Assembly: GCA_022393335.1 (NCBI GenBank)
Contig: JAJEKB010020718.1
Coordinates: forward strand, 375,410-439,409
Length of the DNA stretch: 64,000 nt
Direction: 5' to 3'
Source: Macrotrachela quadricornifera
Lineage: Eukaryota; Rotifera; Eurotatoria; Philodinida; Philodinidae
Numbering within the stretch: the stretch's first letter is position 1; the number at the start of each line of letters is the position of its first letter. The notes under the pieces are model-generated. The model was not told the origin of the DNA. It saw only the letters and a program-made list of their open reading frames with translations, and ran no database searches. The translations under genes were made by a program, and so were the position numbers. This document shows, piece by piece, positions 1 through 11,923 of the stretch.

Positions 1-427
1 AAGAAATATTTCTCCGGGTAAATGATAAACTTGAAAAACATGATAGTGAGTCCAAATCTGTTTGTTTTTTGAAAAATCATAAACATTCTGAAAGAGAAGA
101 CTTTGCCACCTCTTTCTATGATAAAAACTCAATTTCGACTTTTCTAAGGAGAATCCGTTTAAAGTACAAAAATATGGTGCTTCCCCTTGGATAAACATCT
201 ACATACGAGCACACAAATTAGATTTACTTACACGCACACGAGAATAAATCGAAGTGGTTTAATATTATTGTCAATATACGCATAGGTGAATGCCAGTATG
301 TATACGGTCTCTTCTTTTCTTCGAATACATAAAACTTCATGTGTCTTATTTTTTATGTGAAGCGTTCTCATATAAAAGTATATAATATGCACCGTTCTTT
401 CTCTTTTCTATTCAATAGCAGTACTAT
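1..427. other. AT-rich intergenic sequence
   Basis: No coding frame, RNA gene or repeat is recognisable here. The sequence is AT-rich with short homopolymer runs. It ends at the TTAA that borders the small MITE. Confidence 0.5.
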
Positions 428-431
428 TTAA

Positions 432-704
432 CCCTTTCAATACTGAAATTTTCTTTCATTCTGTACCAATTCGAAAAAAAAATTTCGATTTTGCCCTCTC
501 TTGTGTTCTGCTTTCAATAATCAATTGAACACGAACTATATATTCATTCGTTCACTGTCAAAAAAAAAGAATTTCTAAAAGAAGAATATACTCGTTCATA
601 TGCACACATAGATGATTTGTATCGTGTAGAAAGTTATCAGAACGCAAAATTTTTTCTTTCCGTTCTTCTTGTCATCTACGAGATGACATGCTGTAAAGAA
701 AGGG
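432..704. mobile_element. 273-bp piggyBac-like MITE with TTAA target duplications
   Basis: The element starts CCCTTTC and ends GAAAGGG. It is flanked on both sides by TTAA (428-431 and 705-708), the target site of piggyBac-superfamily transposons. It has no coding capacity, so it would depend on a transposase supplied elsewhere. The same AAAGG(G/C) end occurs in the two decayed piggyBac copies near 10.2 kb and 26.46 kb. Ends and duplications are read directly; the superfamily is inferred from the TTAA target and the CCC-type terminus. Confidence 0.65.
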
Positions 705-708
705 TTAA

Positions 709-1400
709 ATCTGTTTGATGTAGTCTCATGTATAAGAGGAACGCTTAAATTTACCTCTTCCCCTGCAATGCATATATTTGAATATATTGATATAAAATAA
801 ATGTCAAACAAACTTCTATTTGGCATATTTATTAAATCATATCTCAATCTGCTTAGTCATCATTTGTATTCACGTCGATTATGTTTTTATGATTTTATAT
901 TCTGTGCCACTTATATACAAAACGAAAGCAATATATGATAAATAAATTGACGTCATCAATCTTCTATTTGTCATCATATTTATGTATTCTACTCAATCTT
1001 TTTTTATTGAAGAATTTGTGCATGTATTATAGGTAAATCTAATATTATATTTGAATTGATTGACATAATATATTAGGCGCAATAAAATATTCAAATATTA
1101 TTCCATGGATTATCAATTGTGACAAATATTGAGCACAAAAAGAGAATATACTATTCAACGTTGAGACTTATTCATTATCATATTATGATGATGATCATAA
1201 ATTGAACAATACCACCTGGTAAGTCCCTTAAACTAGGACAAAATCGATCATGGTTATTTATTTTGATTAATAAAAATCAAGAAAGAATTTGTTTTATACA
1301 TGAGAATGATCAAATGAGGAATATTTAGTATTGTATACGTTCTTAAATGCTTTATTATTTCGCTCTATTAGAAAAATGACAAGATTAAATGAATCATTTT
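709..1400. other. AT-rich intergenic sequence
   Basis: I see no coding frame or repeat. This stretch probably holds the 3' flank of the minus-strand DUF4419 gene that begins at 2474. Confidence 0.45.
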
Positions 1401-2474
1401 TCATGTGTTTGTTTTATTTGAAAGACTTGTAATTGTTGTTAAATCTTCAATAACAGCTAAACTCATTACTGGTTTATGGATATGATTTTGTGTTGAATCA
1501 ACACCATAAAATCCACCCAATACATAACAAATCTTTTTTAAACCGGTAGCATAATTTTCAACTTCAACTGGTACATTTATTGAATCTAAGCGAATATCGG
1601 AAGACATAATTTTATCGGAATTTTTTCCATTAATTTCATAAAATAATTTTAAAATCCAACCAGTAATATATTCAGTACTACCTGAACCTAATCTTCCATG
1701 CTTTAAATTTATTATATGATTCCAAAAATCCACATCAACTTTTTCCTGATAGGTTTGAATAAATTGATTTAATATTGGCAATAGATCTTCAATATATCGA
1801 TAAAATTCATCATTCTTAATTGTATAAGACATTAATTGTTCTGCTTTTTGTTTTAATAATTCCCAATCAAAAAGAGTACCCATAAAATGAACATTTCGTA
1901 TACCACAACCAGGAATACATCGACCATATCGAAAATATGATTTAAATGTATCCATAATACATGCATAAGATAGAGTAAGTTCAATTTCAGTTGTTGTTGA
2001 AAAATTATTTATTAAATTATCAACTATATGTGAACTTTTGATATTTTTTGATATTTGTGTTTGCATCATATCAAAAAAATCTGTCCAATCTTCTTCACGT
2101 TTTCCCATAGGTTCTACAACGACAAGTTTTTTCTTATCTTCATGATCAACAAATATATGTCGAAGTTGTTCAGAATTTGAATTAATATATTTTGAAAAAT
2201 TTATTGTAATCATTAACCAAAGATCATCAGGTGATAATAGTATATCCTCATGTTGATTATAAGCAAGTAAAAATGATTCTAATATAGCATTTTGTGAATA
2301 GCTATTGGCTGAACCATTGGTTAGGGTATATTGAACTTTATAACGTTTACCAGTATCGGAATCATAACCATTGTTTAGCTTATCCAACCAAATTTTGTCG
2401 TAAGGCAAAGGAGAATCATTTTGATGAGAAGTTTTTTTTGGTTCAAGATTATTTATTTTTATTGTTTTTAGCAT
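1401..2474 (-). CDS. DUF4419 domain protein
   Basis: A 357-residue protein if read from the Met at 2474. The open frame continues to an ATG at 2600, but those 42 extra residues look like non-coding sequence, so the internal start is preferred. The DUF4419 signature is visible: a Ser/Pro-Asp-Asp-Leu-Trp-Leu motif about 75 residues in, a region in which a DWTDFF segment precedes many polar residues, the Cys-rich stretch CIPGCGIRNVHFMGT, and near the C-terminus GSGSTEYITGWILKLFY. The function of DUF4419 is unknown; the family occurs in fungi, protists and rotifers. No signal peptide or membrane segment is seen, so it is probably cytosolic. There are no introns in the main body. It could be one member of a multicopy bdelloid family. 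Confidence 0.8.
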   Translation of the reverse strand: MLKTIKINNLEPKKTSHQNDSPLPYDKIWLDKLNNGYDSDTGKRYKVQYTLTNGSANSYSQNAILESFLLAYNQHEDILLSPDDLWLMITINFSKYINSNSEQLRHIFVDHEDKKKLVVVEPMGKREEDWTDFFDMMQTQISKNIKSSHIVDNLINNFSTTTEIELTLSYACIMDTFKSYFRYGRCIPGCGIRNVHFMGTLFDWELLKQKAEQLMSYTIKNDEFYRYIEDLLPILNQFIQTYQEKVDVDFWNHIINLKHGRLGSGSTEYITGWILKLFYEINGKNSDKIMSSDIRLDSINVPVEVENYATGLKKICYVLGGFYGVDSTQNHIHKPVMSLAVIEDLTTITSLSNKTNT

Positions 2475-2600
2475 TCTTAAAGTTGTGACAAAATCACAAT
2501 ATCTACAATAAGTAATATATAAAAGAAAGGAAGATGAAATTGCATTACAGTTAGAAAAAGATAAGTATTTGTTTTTCGAAAGATATAACAAATGATTCAC

Positions 2601-4511
2601 ATGAAGGAGAGAATGATTGTTATAAATCCAACCAGATGATGAATGATAAGAAACAAAAGACTATAACGACATTTCATTCTCAAAAATCGATCATAAAATG
2701 CAATTTTTTGATTCACCATATTAACCTATTTATGCACGTGATCATTTTGAAAAACTTTGGTTGCAGATGTCGCGCTCCTACTAGTATTATGAAGAAGATA
2801 GTTACATATTGAAAGTACAGCAACCATCAAAATAAAGCTCAATGTGATTTGAAGTTTGAATTAGTAAGATTTCGAGCGTTGTAAACTACTAGGTGTATGA
2901 CTACTGGATTTTGTCTGATTTCAACATTTGTTCTATGTGATTTTGGAGTATTTGACATTAAGACTAAGCAGTCATGACCGATTTCAACCTTGTTCAAAGG
3001 TCTTATCAGATGATATTAATCTTATTCATTGTTGCCAATTCTTACTCTAACGATATGAATGAACGGACCATTTTATGAAATTTTTGAGCTTGATTTTTTT
3101 TTTGTTGAAAAGAATGCTTCTTTATTCTATTGATGATTGCTGGACGATAATTATAATCGAAAAATGTGGGATTTTCTAATGATTGGAATTTCTATATGAA
3201 TATTTTACAAGGATATCTTTGTTTGAGAAAAGATCAATCGTATCCTAGAAATTGGCTATAGAGACATGCAAGTATTCACTGTGGATTAAAAGAAAGGTAA
3301 TTGTTGTAGAATGTTTTGGATTTCATACCTTACAGAAAAATATTTATGATAAATGATGATGTCTTTTGAGCGAATACATTCTTTGAAACAGTAGAAACGA
3401 TTTGTGAAAAAGATGATATAAGGTTCGAACTGTCACATATAAAATGTAAATGTGATCTATTTAGTATATTGTCGAAACGATAAAAACCAGACGTATGTTA
3501 CGAAAACGAATAATTAGCAGCTAAATTATAAAAGGGATTTCGATTTATCACAAAAAATAGCTGCAAGAACGAAAGTTTAAAGAAATATAATATGAATGTT
3601 TCGAGATTTTTATAATTAAATGAAGAATTTCAAGTAGTTAACTATGAATTCGGGAATCAGTAAATGCATTTACTCAGCGAAATACTCGATGTTTCAAAAT
3701 TGACTGTTGCATTAAAATCAGATTATCTGTTCATTCTTTTCATAGAAGATATTTGAAACAATGAACATTAGAAATCGATGGACATATCAAATAAATTTCT
3801 CTGGAGATCTATATGACTCTTATATTAATATAGAATTTTCTGCAGCTTATTCTATCAATATATTGACAATTAATCTATTTTCTCGGTAATATTCAAATTT
3901 GGATAATGACTTGAAAATTTAATTCATCTCAAATTTGACTGCTATTGAATGAAAATAAAAGATCGATTTCTTTCTACACAACTTGATGAGATACAGCTGA
4001 TTATATCGAAAAATATATCTGCATTGTTTATCCTACTAGGATCTCTATTTTAATATACAAAAATTTAGAAATATCAAATATGAAGTTTTGACACTTTTAG
4101 TTTTGCTTGCTATGTAAAATCTATGTGTACACTGCTTTAGATATGAAAATAGAAAGAAAAAAACACACTTCAAATGATGTTAACAAAAAAAAACTGAATG
4201 AATCATGCAAACTCGGTCAGAAAAAAAGAAACGAGTAGGCGACAAAAATAAGTGAATTTTATGTACATACAGTGACATGAAAGAAGAAAACACATCAATT
4301 AATGCCACATGCTGTAAGAATAGTTGTGTATAGTAGTGAATTCTTTCAAAACGATAAGCTGATTATATTTCATTTTGTAGTTTGAACTGAGTAAAATTTT
4401 TTTATTTTTATTTATATTAAAAAATATTTTATCCATCTTTAGATAGTGATTGCATTGCTTTGAGTAAATAAATTCCATATTTATATTGAAATTTAACGTT
4501 ATACGTGCATA
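2601..4511. other. Intergenic, no recognisable feature
   Basis: About 1.9 kb of AT-rich sequence separates two divergently transcribed genes (DUF4419 on the minus strand, KCTD-like on the plus strand). No coding frame of note, inverted repeat or transposon end was recognised. Promoters of both genes must lie here, but I cannot point to elements. Confidence 0.45.
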
Positions 4512-5300
4512 ATGACTAACAATAATGATACGATAATTGAATTAAATATTGGAGGTACATATTATACAACATCGAAGACAACATTGTGCTCACAAGAATC
4601 AATGTTAAAATCCTTATTTAATTTTCCATTAGTTTACGATCAAAATAAACGTATTTTTATCGATAGAGACGGTAAACATTTTCGATATATCTTGAATTTC
4701 TTACGTGATAACTACATTGACATTCCTAACGATCCACTTGTTCAGAATGAATTATTACGTGAAGGTCAGTACTATTCCTTTGATAATTTAGTACAATTTC
4801 TCAAGACAACAATGAATGCATTTTATTTGAATAATGGGTTTAAATATGTCGGAGAATGGGTGAGTCCAAAACGTGGTTACACGTACAAATTTAAAATGGA
4901 ACTAAAAATCAAAGATGATTACAAGGAAGAAACACAAATTGTTCCGATTGAAGGATTCATTTTATGGTCATTAGAAAAAGCTCCAGAGGATTCACATCTT
5001 CTTAATCGTCTCGGAGATTATGGTCGAGAATTTGTGGAAGGTACATTTCACAGAGATGAACTCAAAATGGAATTTTGTGGTGTGAGAAAAGATGTCAGTG
5101 CTGAAGGCTTAATTGGTCTTGATCAATATCGACTCACTTTAAGTGAAGATGGACAATCATTTGAAGGTGTAACACTTGGTCATGACCAATTATGGGCTAA
5201 CATTATTCAAGGAAAAACAGAAGAAGTAATCAGACAAGAAAAAATTGAAGAAAATATCAAACTTTACCATCGGACCAACAAGCAACAATCGAATTATTGA
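4512..5300 (+). CDS. KCTD-like BTB/POZ (T1) domain protein
   Basis: A 262-residue single-exon protein. Residues about 6-97 are a BTB/T1 potassium-channel tetramerisation-type domain: it opens IIELNIGGTYYTTSKTTL and contains the FIDRDGKHFRYILNFLRD core typical of KCTD proteins. KCTD domains self-assemble, and some act as Cullin-3 adaptors. The C-terminal half (about 108-250) begins with the VGEWVSP segment and is rich in beta-strand-like segments with several Gly-Trp and Asp-rich turns. I do not recognise it from animal KCTD proteins; it may be a substrate-binding module. No membrane segment is present, so it is a soluble protein rather than a channel. The start is the first ATG before the domain. 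Confidence is high for the BTB domain and low for any specific role. Confidence 0.85.
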   Translation: MTNNNDTIIELNIGGTYYTTSKTTLCSQESMLKSLFNFPLVYDQNKRIFIDRDGKHFRYILNFLRDNYIDIPNDPLVQNELLREGQYYSFDNLVQFLKTTMNAFYLNNGFKYVGEWVSPKRGYTYKFKMELKIKDDYKEETQIVPIEGFILWSLEKAPEDSHLLNRLGDYGREFVEGTFHRDELKMEFCGVRKDVSAEGLIGLDQYRLTLSEDGQSFEGVTLGHDQLWANIIQGKTEEVIRQEKIEENIKLYHRTNKQQSNY

Positions 5301-6221
5301 ATTATTTTTGTTAACAAGAACTCAAGTATTGATAATAATACACAAACAAACGTATGATTTTGTAAAGGTTATATATACTTGATTAAATTAATGTAATCTC
5401 TGCTTCTATCCAGTTAGCTTAAAAAATATTCCTCTACTATGTATACTGTATTTAACCCTTTAGAACAGAGGAGACTTTTTGCTCACAACGAGCGAAAATT
5501 GACCACTACAACAGAGCTTCTGAACCTTCAATATGATTATGTTATAGTTAAAAAAAATATTTCTTTCTACTCATACAAATATAGAACGTCCCTTGGCAGG
5601 AACGTTCGATCTTAACGGACCAATTTTTTTCTATTCTCAGTTTATATATGTATGAATAGATAAACTTTTCAAAAGAAAGAATGATATTTCAAAAATTCAC
5701 AAGTTTTACAAAATCTGCTGCTTTTTCTGATACTCAATTTTAAGAAAGTTCTTTTTCGCTCTATGTTCTATCACATCGCCAAAGTCTAACCAAATATTTG
5801 TTTTTGCATAAACGGCTTTATTACATCTTCTATACTGTTTTTCGCAATGTCCCTTAGAAGGAAAATTCGACTTTAAAGCGTTAATGAAGATTTATCGATG
5901 AGTACTCTACAAAAAGGTATCCTTTTCTTGTGTATAAATAACAGTCAACATTTTGTGTTAAACGTTTCAAACGAACAGTTTTCAGATGAATAATTTTGTA
6001 AAATGACATCTTGTCGAATTTTTTTGACCACTCATTTCAATTCTTCAATAAAAATGTCTTGCAATACTCTTTTCTCCTAATTGATGGATTGAGCAAAATC
6101 ATTTCACATAGAATAGTCAAATGCAATTAAATATAAAACTATTCGGTAGTTAAGGATCTTTAAGTAGTGGTATTCCTATAAGTTATATTAATATTGATGT
6201 AAGTAGATCAAAATTTAAAGT
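5301..6221. other. Intergenic, possible decayed TTAA-type MITE
   Basis: A TTAACCCTTTA at 5452 and a TTTAAAGCGTTAA at about 5876 could be the ends of a degraded piggyBac-type MITE of about 430 bp. Two internal blocks resemble each other (CGTCCCTTGGCAGGAA near 5588 and TGTCCCTTAGAAGGAA near 5848). The match is weak. No gene is seen. Confidence 0.3.
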
Positions 6222-6625
6222 TTTATGGAAACTCAAGTCTCTGATACACAAGTTTCAAACATATCTGTTTTAAAGATTTCCAATAATTCATCGAGATCTT
6301 TACTAATTTGCTCCATAATTATAAGATTTAAAAATAAAACTTGGCTAATATTGTCCTGTGATATGATATCTCGGCCATAATTTATTGTATTAAACAGATC
6401 ATTTTCCATTTCTGTACACGTCTTAAAATACTTCTGTACTTTTACTGAATCGCCTACCCTCTATTTGCTTTTCTCTGATATCATATTTCTCAGGAGAAAG
6501 AAAAAGTAAATATAACTCAATATGCAACAGACTTTTTTCTGATAAGATATTTCTTGACGTTGTAAATACTGTTTTAATGTCATTATAAAAAAAGTCTATA
6601 TCGCACGAGTAATATATCTTTTATT
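6222..6625 (-). pseudogene. Possible decayed coding fragment, unknown family
   Basis: Read on the minus strand, this stretch gives protein-like sequence in two frames. A segment of about 55 residues reads SEKSLLHIELYLLFLSPEKY near its middle, and after a frame change near 6455 it continues with about 70 residues that include TINYGRDIISQDNISQVLFL and end in a stop near 6222. The balanced amino-acid composition suggests an old or spliced coding exon rather than random AT-rich DNA. I do not recognise a family. It could equally be chance; both the frame break and the absence of a clear start argue against a working gene. Confidence 0.25.
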
Positions 6626-6723
6626 TTCATAAAAGCATTAAATATAGGTAAACCTTATTTGTTATAGTCTACTTCAATTCTTTTTTTTTTTGCATTTGAA
6701 ATCTCGTCGATAAACTATTCGTG

Positions 6724-9406
6724 ATGGACAAAAGAAAACGAGCGTCATCTACTAAACCAATGAGAAGATCTGAAAGAGCAACTGCTTTAGTTATCAGTAA
6801 AATTAATCTAATTCCAATCATTCCTGAAGAAGTATTAACGAGCAGATTCACTTCTGTTGACAGAACTGAGCCACTCGTCTTCAAAAGCAAAACTAAATTA
6901 CCACAATTCTCTCCTCGAAATGCAGTAAAACGAACCACGTCGATTGAAGGAAAAGGAGCATTACCCTTCAAATCACACATATCTACCAGAGCCGATAATC
7001 GTGTCATTCGAAGCAAAATTAAAGTAACGCCCAATCTTCCCAAAATAGTAACGTCAAAAGACGTTTCGAACGTACCTAAGAAAACACCAGTCATCCCATC
7101 CATTACTGCAACTCAGGCGCTCACTGATATGATCATTTTGGAAGCAGAACATACAATGAATTCGTCTAGAAACCGTCTCGTTCACAACTTCAGATTGATC
7201 TGGCTACACTCGGATATTATTAAATTTAATGCAAACGGCGAACAATCAATCAGTAAATTTCGACAAGTGATTGATGCTATCGACATCTTCACCAGTGTCA
7301 AGACATGTATCGAATTCCTTCAAACAAAAACAGATGAAATCTTATTTATAATTCTATCAAATGATCTCATTCACAATATGTTTCAAATTGATCATATTTT
7401 CATATTATGCGAAAATGGATCAACACAAAATATCAATCGAAAACTGGGAAAAGATAGAAGGCATTTTTACTTCAATTGATTCAATTTGTCAAATACTCGA
7501 CCGAGAAATTTCTCATTATCATCATGATTCTCCAACAATTCGTATCACTAATATCGATCTCATCTTATTGGATCCATCATATATATGTACACAATTGCTA
7601 AAAGAAATAATCGCTCAAATGCATTTTGATAATAAAGCAAAAAACGAGTTTATTCAACTATATCATCAAAAGTATCATATTGATAATTATATCATTAATG
7701 AGATGGAATCTAATTACCACATGTATACACCTATTTGGTGGTATACTCGAGATATTTCTCTCTCTAATATGATCAATCAAGCGTTTAAATTACTCGACAT
7801 CAATGTAATCATTAAAATGGGATTCTTTATACAAGATCTTCATCAACAAATTATAAATGAGTATAAACCACTATCAGAAAAATTAATGTTTTATCGAGGT
7901 CAAAGATTATCTTGTGCAGATTTTGAGCAATTGCGCATGATGAAAGGTGGCCTTTTTCTCTTTAACAGTTTCTTTTTGACCACTATCGATAAAAAGATTG
8001 CTTTATCGTGTGCTGATAATTTTCGAGACTATTCTGACATGATAGGTATTATTTTCCAAATCATTGTTGATCCAATGACTCTTAATTCTATCCCATTTAT
8101 CTCTTTGGATAATGAAAGTTATCATTCTGATTCGAAAGGAGAATTCATATTCACGATATTTACCATATTTCGAGTTGGCCAGATGAAACAACTCGACGAT
8201 CGAGTCTGGCAGGTGGAACTTTCATTAACTACTGATAATGACAATGGAGTCAGACAACTTAATGAATATATCTGGCAAGGAACACAAGGATCGATTGAAT
8301 GGAATCGATTAGGTAGATTATTACTCACAATGGGACAGTTTGATAAAGCTGAAAATGTTTTTCAGATACTGATTGAGAATTCACCTAAGAACGATTTAAA
8401 AGAACTTGCTGACCGTTTTCATCAAATGGGATTAGTAAAAACACAAACAGGTTTTTATAAGAAAGCGGTTATTTACTTTGATGACGCTATCAAAATGTAC
8501 GAAAAATGCACCAATACAAATTTCTCCGATTTTTCTACAATTTACAATGATATTGGATTATTATATCAACAAACAGAAGACTACGAAAAAGCATTAAAAT
8601 CTTATCAAATGGTATTAAATGTTGAAAAAGAATTGAATTTTCTAAATTATTCAAATCTAGCAATTATTTATGAGAATATTGCTCAAGTAAATAAGAATTT
8701 GAAACAATATTCAACAGCATTACAAGTCTATCAAATCATATTAAAGATTCATAAGAAATGTACTCCCTTAAATTTTCAATATTTATCGACTGCCTACAGA
8801 AACATCGCTGAAATGCATTGCTGTATGGAAGAATATTCTCAAGCTTTGGAAATATATAAAAAAATGCGCGATATACAAGAAAATTGTCTTCCACAAAATA
8901 ATATAAATATGGCGACTATTGAGAGCAATATTGGGCAAATGTATCAAAGAACAGAAAATGCTTCAAAGACATCCGAGCACTATGAAAATGCTCGCAAGTG
9001 CTGTCAGATGATTCTCCAATATATTCCACAGAACGTTAGAGATCGAGCTATTATCTACAGTAATATTGCATCAGTATATAAAAATATATCAGACTATTCG
9101 GAAGCACTCGAATTTTATCGAAAGACAGTCAAAATCTTGCTTGACTTTCCTCATATGAAAAAACCAGATTTAGCAGCAACATACGATAATATTGGTCAAA
9201 TATATCAGAATATGTACAATCAAAAAAGTGCATACATCTTTTATATGCAAGCGATTCGAATTGCACAACAACGATCGCCTCTAGATCTATCTCAACTACA
9301 ATTATATAAGTCACATCGCGCAGAAATATCAAGTATAGATTTTACTATGTCATTTGGACTTGTTGGATGGAAATTTACAGAAGACAAATCATTGATTCCT
9401 ATTTGA
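6724..9406 (+). CDS. ADP-ribosyltransferase-like domain plus TPR protein, with one frame break
   Basis: The coding region spans two overlapping frames: ATG 6724 to about 7411, then a second frame to the stop at 9406 (about 890 residues in total). Residues 1-150 are a basic, low-complexity extension. Next comes a bdelloid-type module that starts FRLIWLHSD and continues across the break into ENWEKIEGIFTSI. An ART fold follows: FYRGQ with Arg at 7895, NSFFLTT near 7965, and KGEFIF with Glu at 8141. The first residue of the usual ExE pair is Lys here. About seven TPRs of about 42 residues fill the C-terminal half (for example IYNDIGLLYQQTEDYEKALK). There is no GT near the break, so an intron cannot explain it; the cause may be a one-base mutation, an assembly error or a frameshift event. 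AATAAA lies at 9498, 92 nt past the stop. The gene is otherwise intact. ART transfer to protein arginine is the usual activity of this fold, but the altered motif makes it uncertain. Confidence 0.8.
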
Positions 9407-9509
9407 CTGTCCATTTTTTTACTTTCCAATAGAAAACGATTTTTTTTTATGCTATACAAAATGCACTATTGGCAACAGTCTTAGATGAAATATTTAAAAT
9501 AAATAAAAA

Positions 9510-10124
9510 CCATCAAAACTAATCAGATGGAAAGATAAAAGAGATGTTTTGATGATATTCACAAAGTCATCTCATTCAGCCACTTTAGTAGAGACCGGAA
9601 AAACCAATCAATCAAATGAGCGCATCATGAAGCCATGAGTTATCGTCGATTATAATAAAGGAAAACAAGGTATAGATTTATCAGATCAACTATGCGCATA
9701 CTACATATGTCTCAGACGGTCTAAAAAATGGTATCAAAAGTTAGCATTTGAAATGATATTTGGAATGTCAATAGTGAATGCTTATTTGATTTATAAAGAA
9801 AATTATGACACAAGCCATATGACAATGCTACAGTTTCGTGAAAGTCTTTTGCAATCTTTACTTTTTGGTGTGCCATATGAGAATCTCAAACCTGGTCCAA
9901 GAGTACGTTCAAGAAGCCAAACCAAACGCAAGATGGTGAATCACAAGCTTGAGGAAATGGAAGGATCTGCATGTGATGTCAGAAGACGATGTGTTGGTTG
10001 CTATGAGAAAATTAGGCAACCACAATCAAGAGAAACTAGTGTGACGACAACAAAGAGAATAAAAATAATGAAAAGCACTTCTCTAAATAATAAAATAGAT
10101 CAACCAATGGCAAAGATAGAGTAA
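9510..10124 (+). pseudogene. piggyBac transposase C-terminal relic (DDE_Tnp_1_7)
   Basis: From about 9510 the reading frame gives WKDKRDVLMIFT, then KP, an in-frame TGA at 9636, VIVDYNKGKQGIDLSDQLCA, and KWYQKLAFEMIFGMSIVNAY. This is the classical C-terminal half of piggyBac transposases, in which the DYNKG(M)GGVD motif carries the last catalytic Asp. It is followed by a basic, Cys-poor tail containing SQTKRKMVNHKLEEM. The stop codon, the missing N-terminal half and the loss of the Cys-rich domain show a dead copy. The matching transposon end lies at 10195-10237, and a sister fragment lies at 26.7 kb. Confidence 0.8.
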
Positions 10125-10194
10125 CTCTATATATCCCTTGTTATTTAATAAAAAGAAGAGAATCTACTTTTTCATCATATTTCTGGTTAAAATA

Positions 10195-10233
10195 TACTGT
10201 AAGCCACCAGTGGCTCATATCGCGATGAAAGGC
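10195..10233 (+). repeat. piggyBac right terminal repeat
   Basis: The sequence has a subterminal palindrome-like block GCCACCAGTGGC, ends GATGAAAGGC, and is directly followed by TTAA (10234-10237). It lies just downstream of the transposase relic in the orientation expected for its 3' end. The copy at 26.46 kb has the same arrangement (CCCACCGGTGGG, then GTGAAAGGG when read on the minus strand). Confidence 0.6.
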
Positions 10234-10237
10234 TTAA

Positions 10238-11923
10238 CCACAATGAGTGGATAAAATGATCAAAGTTTCGTTAAAATCTGCCTAAGTATAAGAAAGTTAT
10301 GATCTAAATAAAATGAAAAATCTTATGTGACAACTAAACTATCAAATTCTATTTTATATTTTTCTTAACAAGAAATAATACAATTCTCTCATCATCTTTA
10401 ATGGTTTCATATAGTACCAACTACCTTTCATCTGATACCAGCCTAACCAATTTCAAACGGGTCATTGCGTAACAAAATGAATTTTAATTTCTACCATGAC
10501 AAAAAAATCAAAGTTGCCTGTACCTATGGTATTTCGATAAAATTGTAATAAAAACTACATTGAACGAATCAATGGAAGTTATATTTGAGAAGTGTAGACT
10601 TTATGTTATAAGTATCATCAACTGTCAAGTAATCAATTGACCATACAAATTTTGTCCGAAAGACGGCAGCAGCAATCGAACTATTGAGTCGTATGCAGCC
10701 AATATCTCAAAACATCTTCAAGATGGTCTTGTGATTTTTTTGTGTGCTAATGAAGATTTTTTGATGGAAGATATAGTAAAAAAATGACAAGGATTAGTCG
10801 AGTAGTACTGAAGATATTGAAATTTGATATTCAAGAATGCAACGATACAATAAACTTACAATTAGCTCATATTCATGTAATTTATGTTTGATTTTCTAAT
10901 AAAAAAAGAATCAGATTAATTTAAATATTACATTTTTATTCTGAATATTTTATTTAATGATGCGATTACAGTAATACTCAAATACAGTACGTGTAACGAC
11001 ACGTGTACTTTTTCATCATGATTATTTATTCATATGCATGGTAAGAGAACATAAATATGTCTATGAATAATCTCAATCATAGTTTTGTTTTTCTCTTTAC
11101 TTTTTGTTATTATTAAAAATAAAAAACTTAATTTGATTATTTTGAAAGTAAAAGAACAATTTCTTAAAATACTATTCTTTATGTATTTATTCAACGAAAC
11201 GATATTTCCATATCACTTCTATTAACAACAAAAGTAAAAATTCATAACAAGAAGAAACAAAATTTTATCTGACATTTTTTTTAAAAATATACAGATTATA
11301 TCCATTATTTTCTGTTTTCTTTGCAGTCTAAAGGGTACTTCAAATGATTCAGTAATAAAAAGAAATATGAGACATATCAAAATAAGATGATTGATAACAT
11401 ATAATATTTTTTTTTTGTATGCGTAGATTCATTCGAAAGATACATTTTATACATATAATCATATACCTATTATAATAAGGGATACGAAAAAAAAAAAACA
11501 CGTTAGTAATATAATCTTTTTGATTATTAACATAATGTAAAAACACTTCAATCATTATTTTGTTATCTCTAATTCAGAAATAACAAAAAAAATAAATCTC
11601 ATATTTTATCAAAATTTAAAAGTATGTATTCAAAATTTTATTCTTTATATAAAGATCTTAATTTATACTTTTATTCAATAATAAAAGTATCTATGCAATT
11701 CTTTCTTTTGATTAATTTTATTAATTCATTAATTCTATCTAATCAAATAAAATGATATATTATTATAAACTTATAATATATTTTATTACAATTGTTTAGA
11801 TATTTTACTTCTTATATAACCTCAATTATTTGCATTTCAAATTCTATCAGAATTTTTTGTTTTATCTATTTAATTTATTAATATAATTAGTTTGTCTTGT
11901 TACTAGATTAAAATAATATTAAA
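10238..11923. other. AT-rich intergenic sequence
   Basis: I see no gene, no RNA and no clear repeat. The stretch is strongly AT-rich, most of all in its last 800 bases, which lie upstream of the FG-GAP gene and should contain its promoter. Confidence 0.45.

Noticed and set aside
3424..3440. GGTTCGAACT as a tRNA T-arm
   Set aside because: No acceptor or anticodon stem can be found around it.
6669..7103. 144-codon minus-strand frame opposite the ART-TPR gene
   Set aside because: It is the mirror of the coding strand of the basic N-terminal region and has no family signature.
7360..7480. Intron between the two ART-TPR frames
   Set aside because: No GT donor lies in the stretch where the frame must change, and the family sequence is continuous across it.
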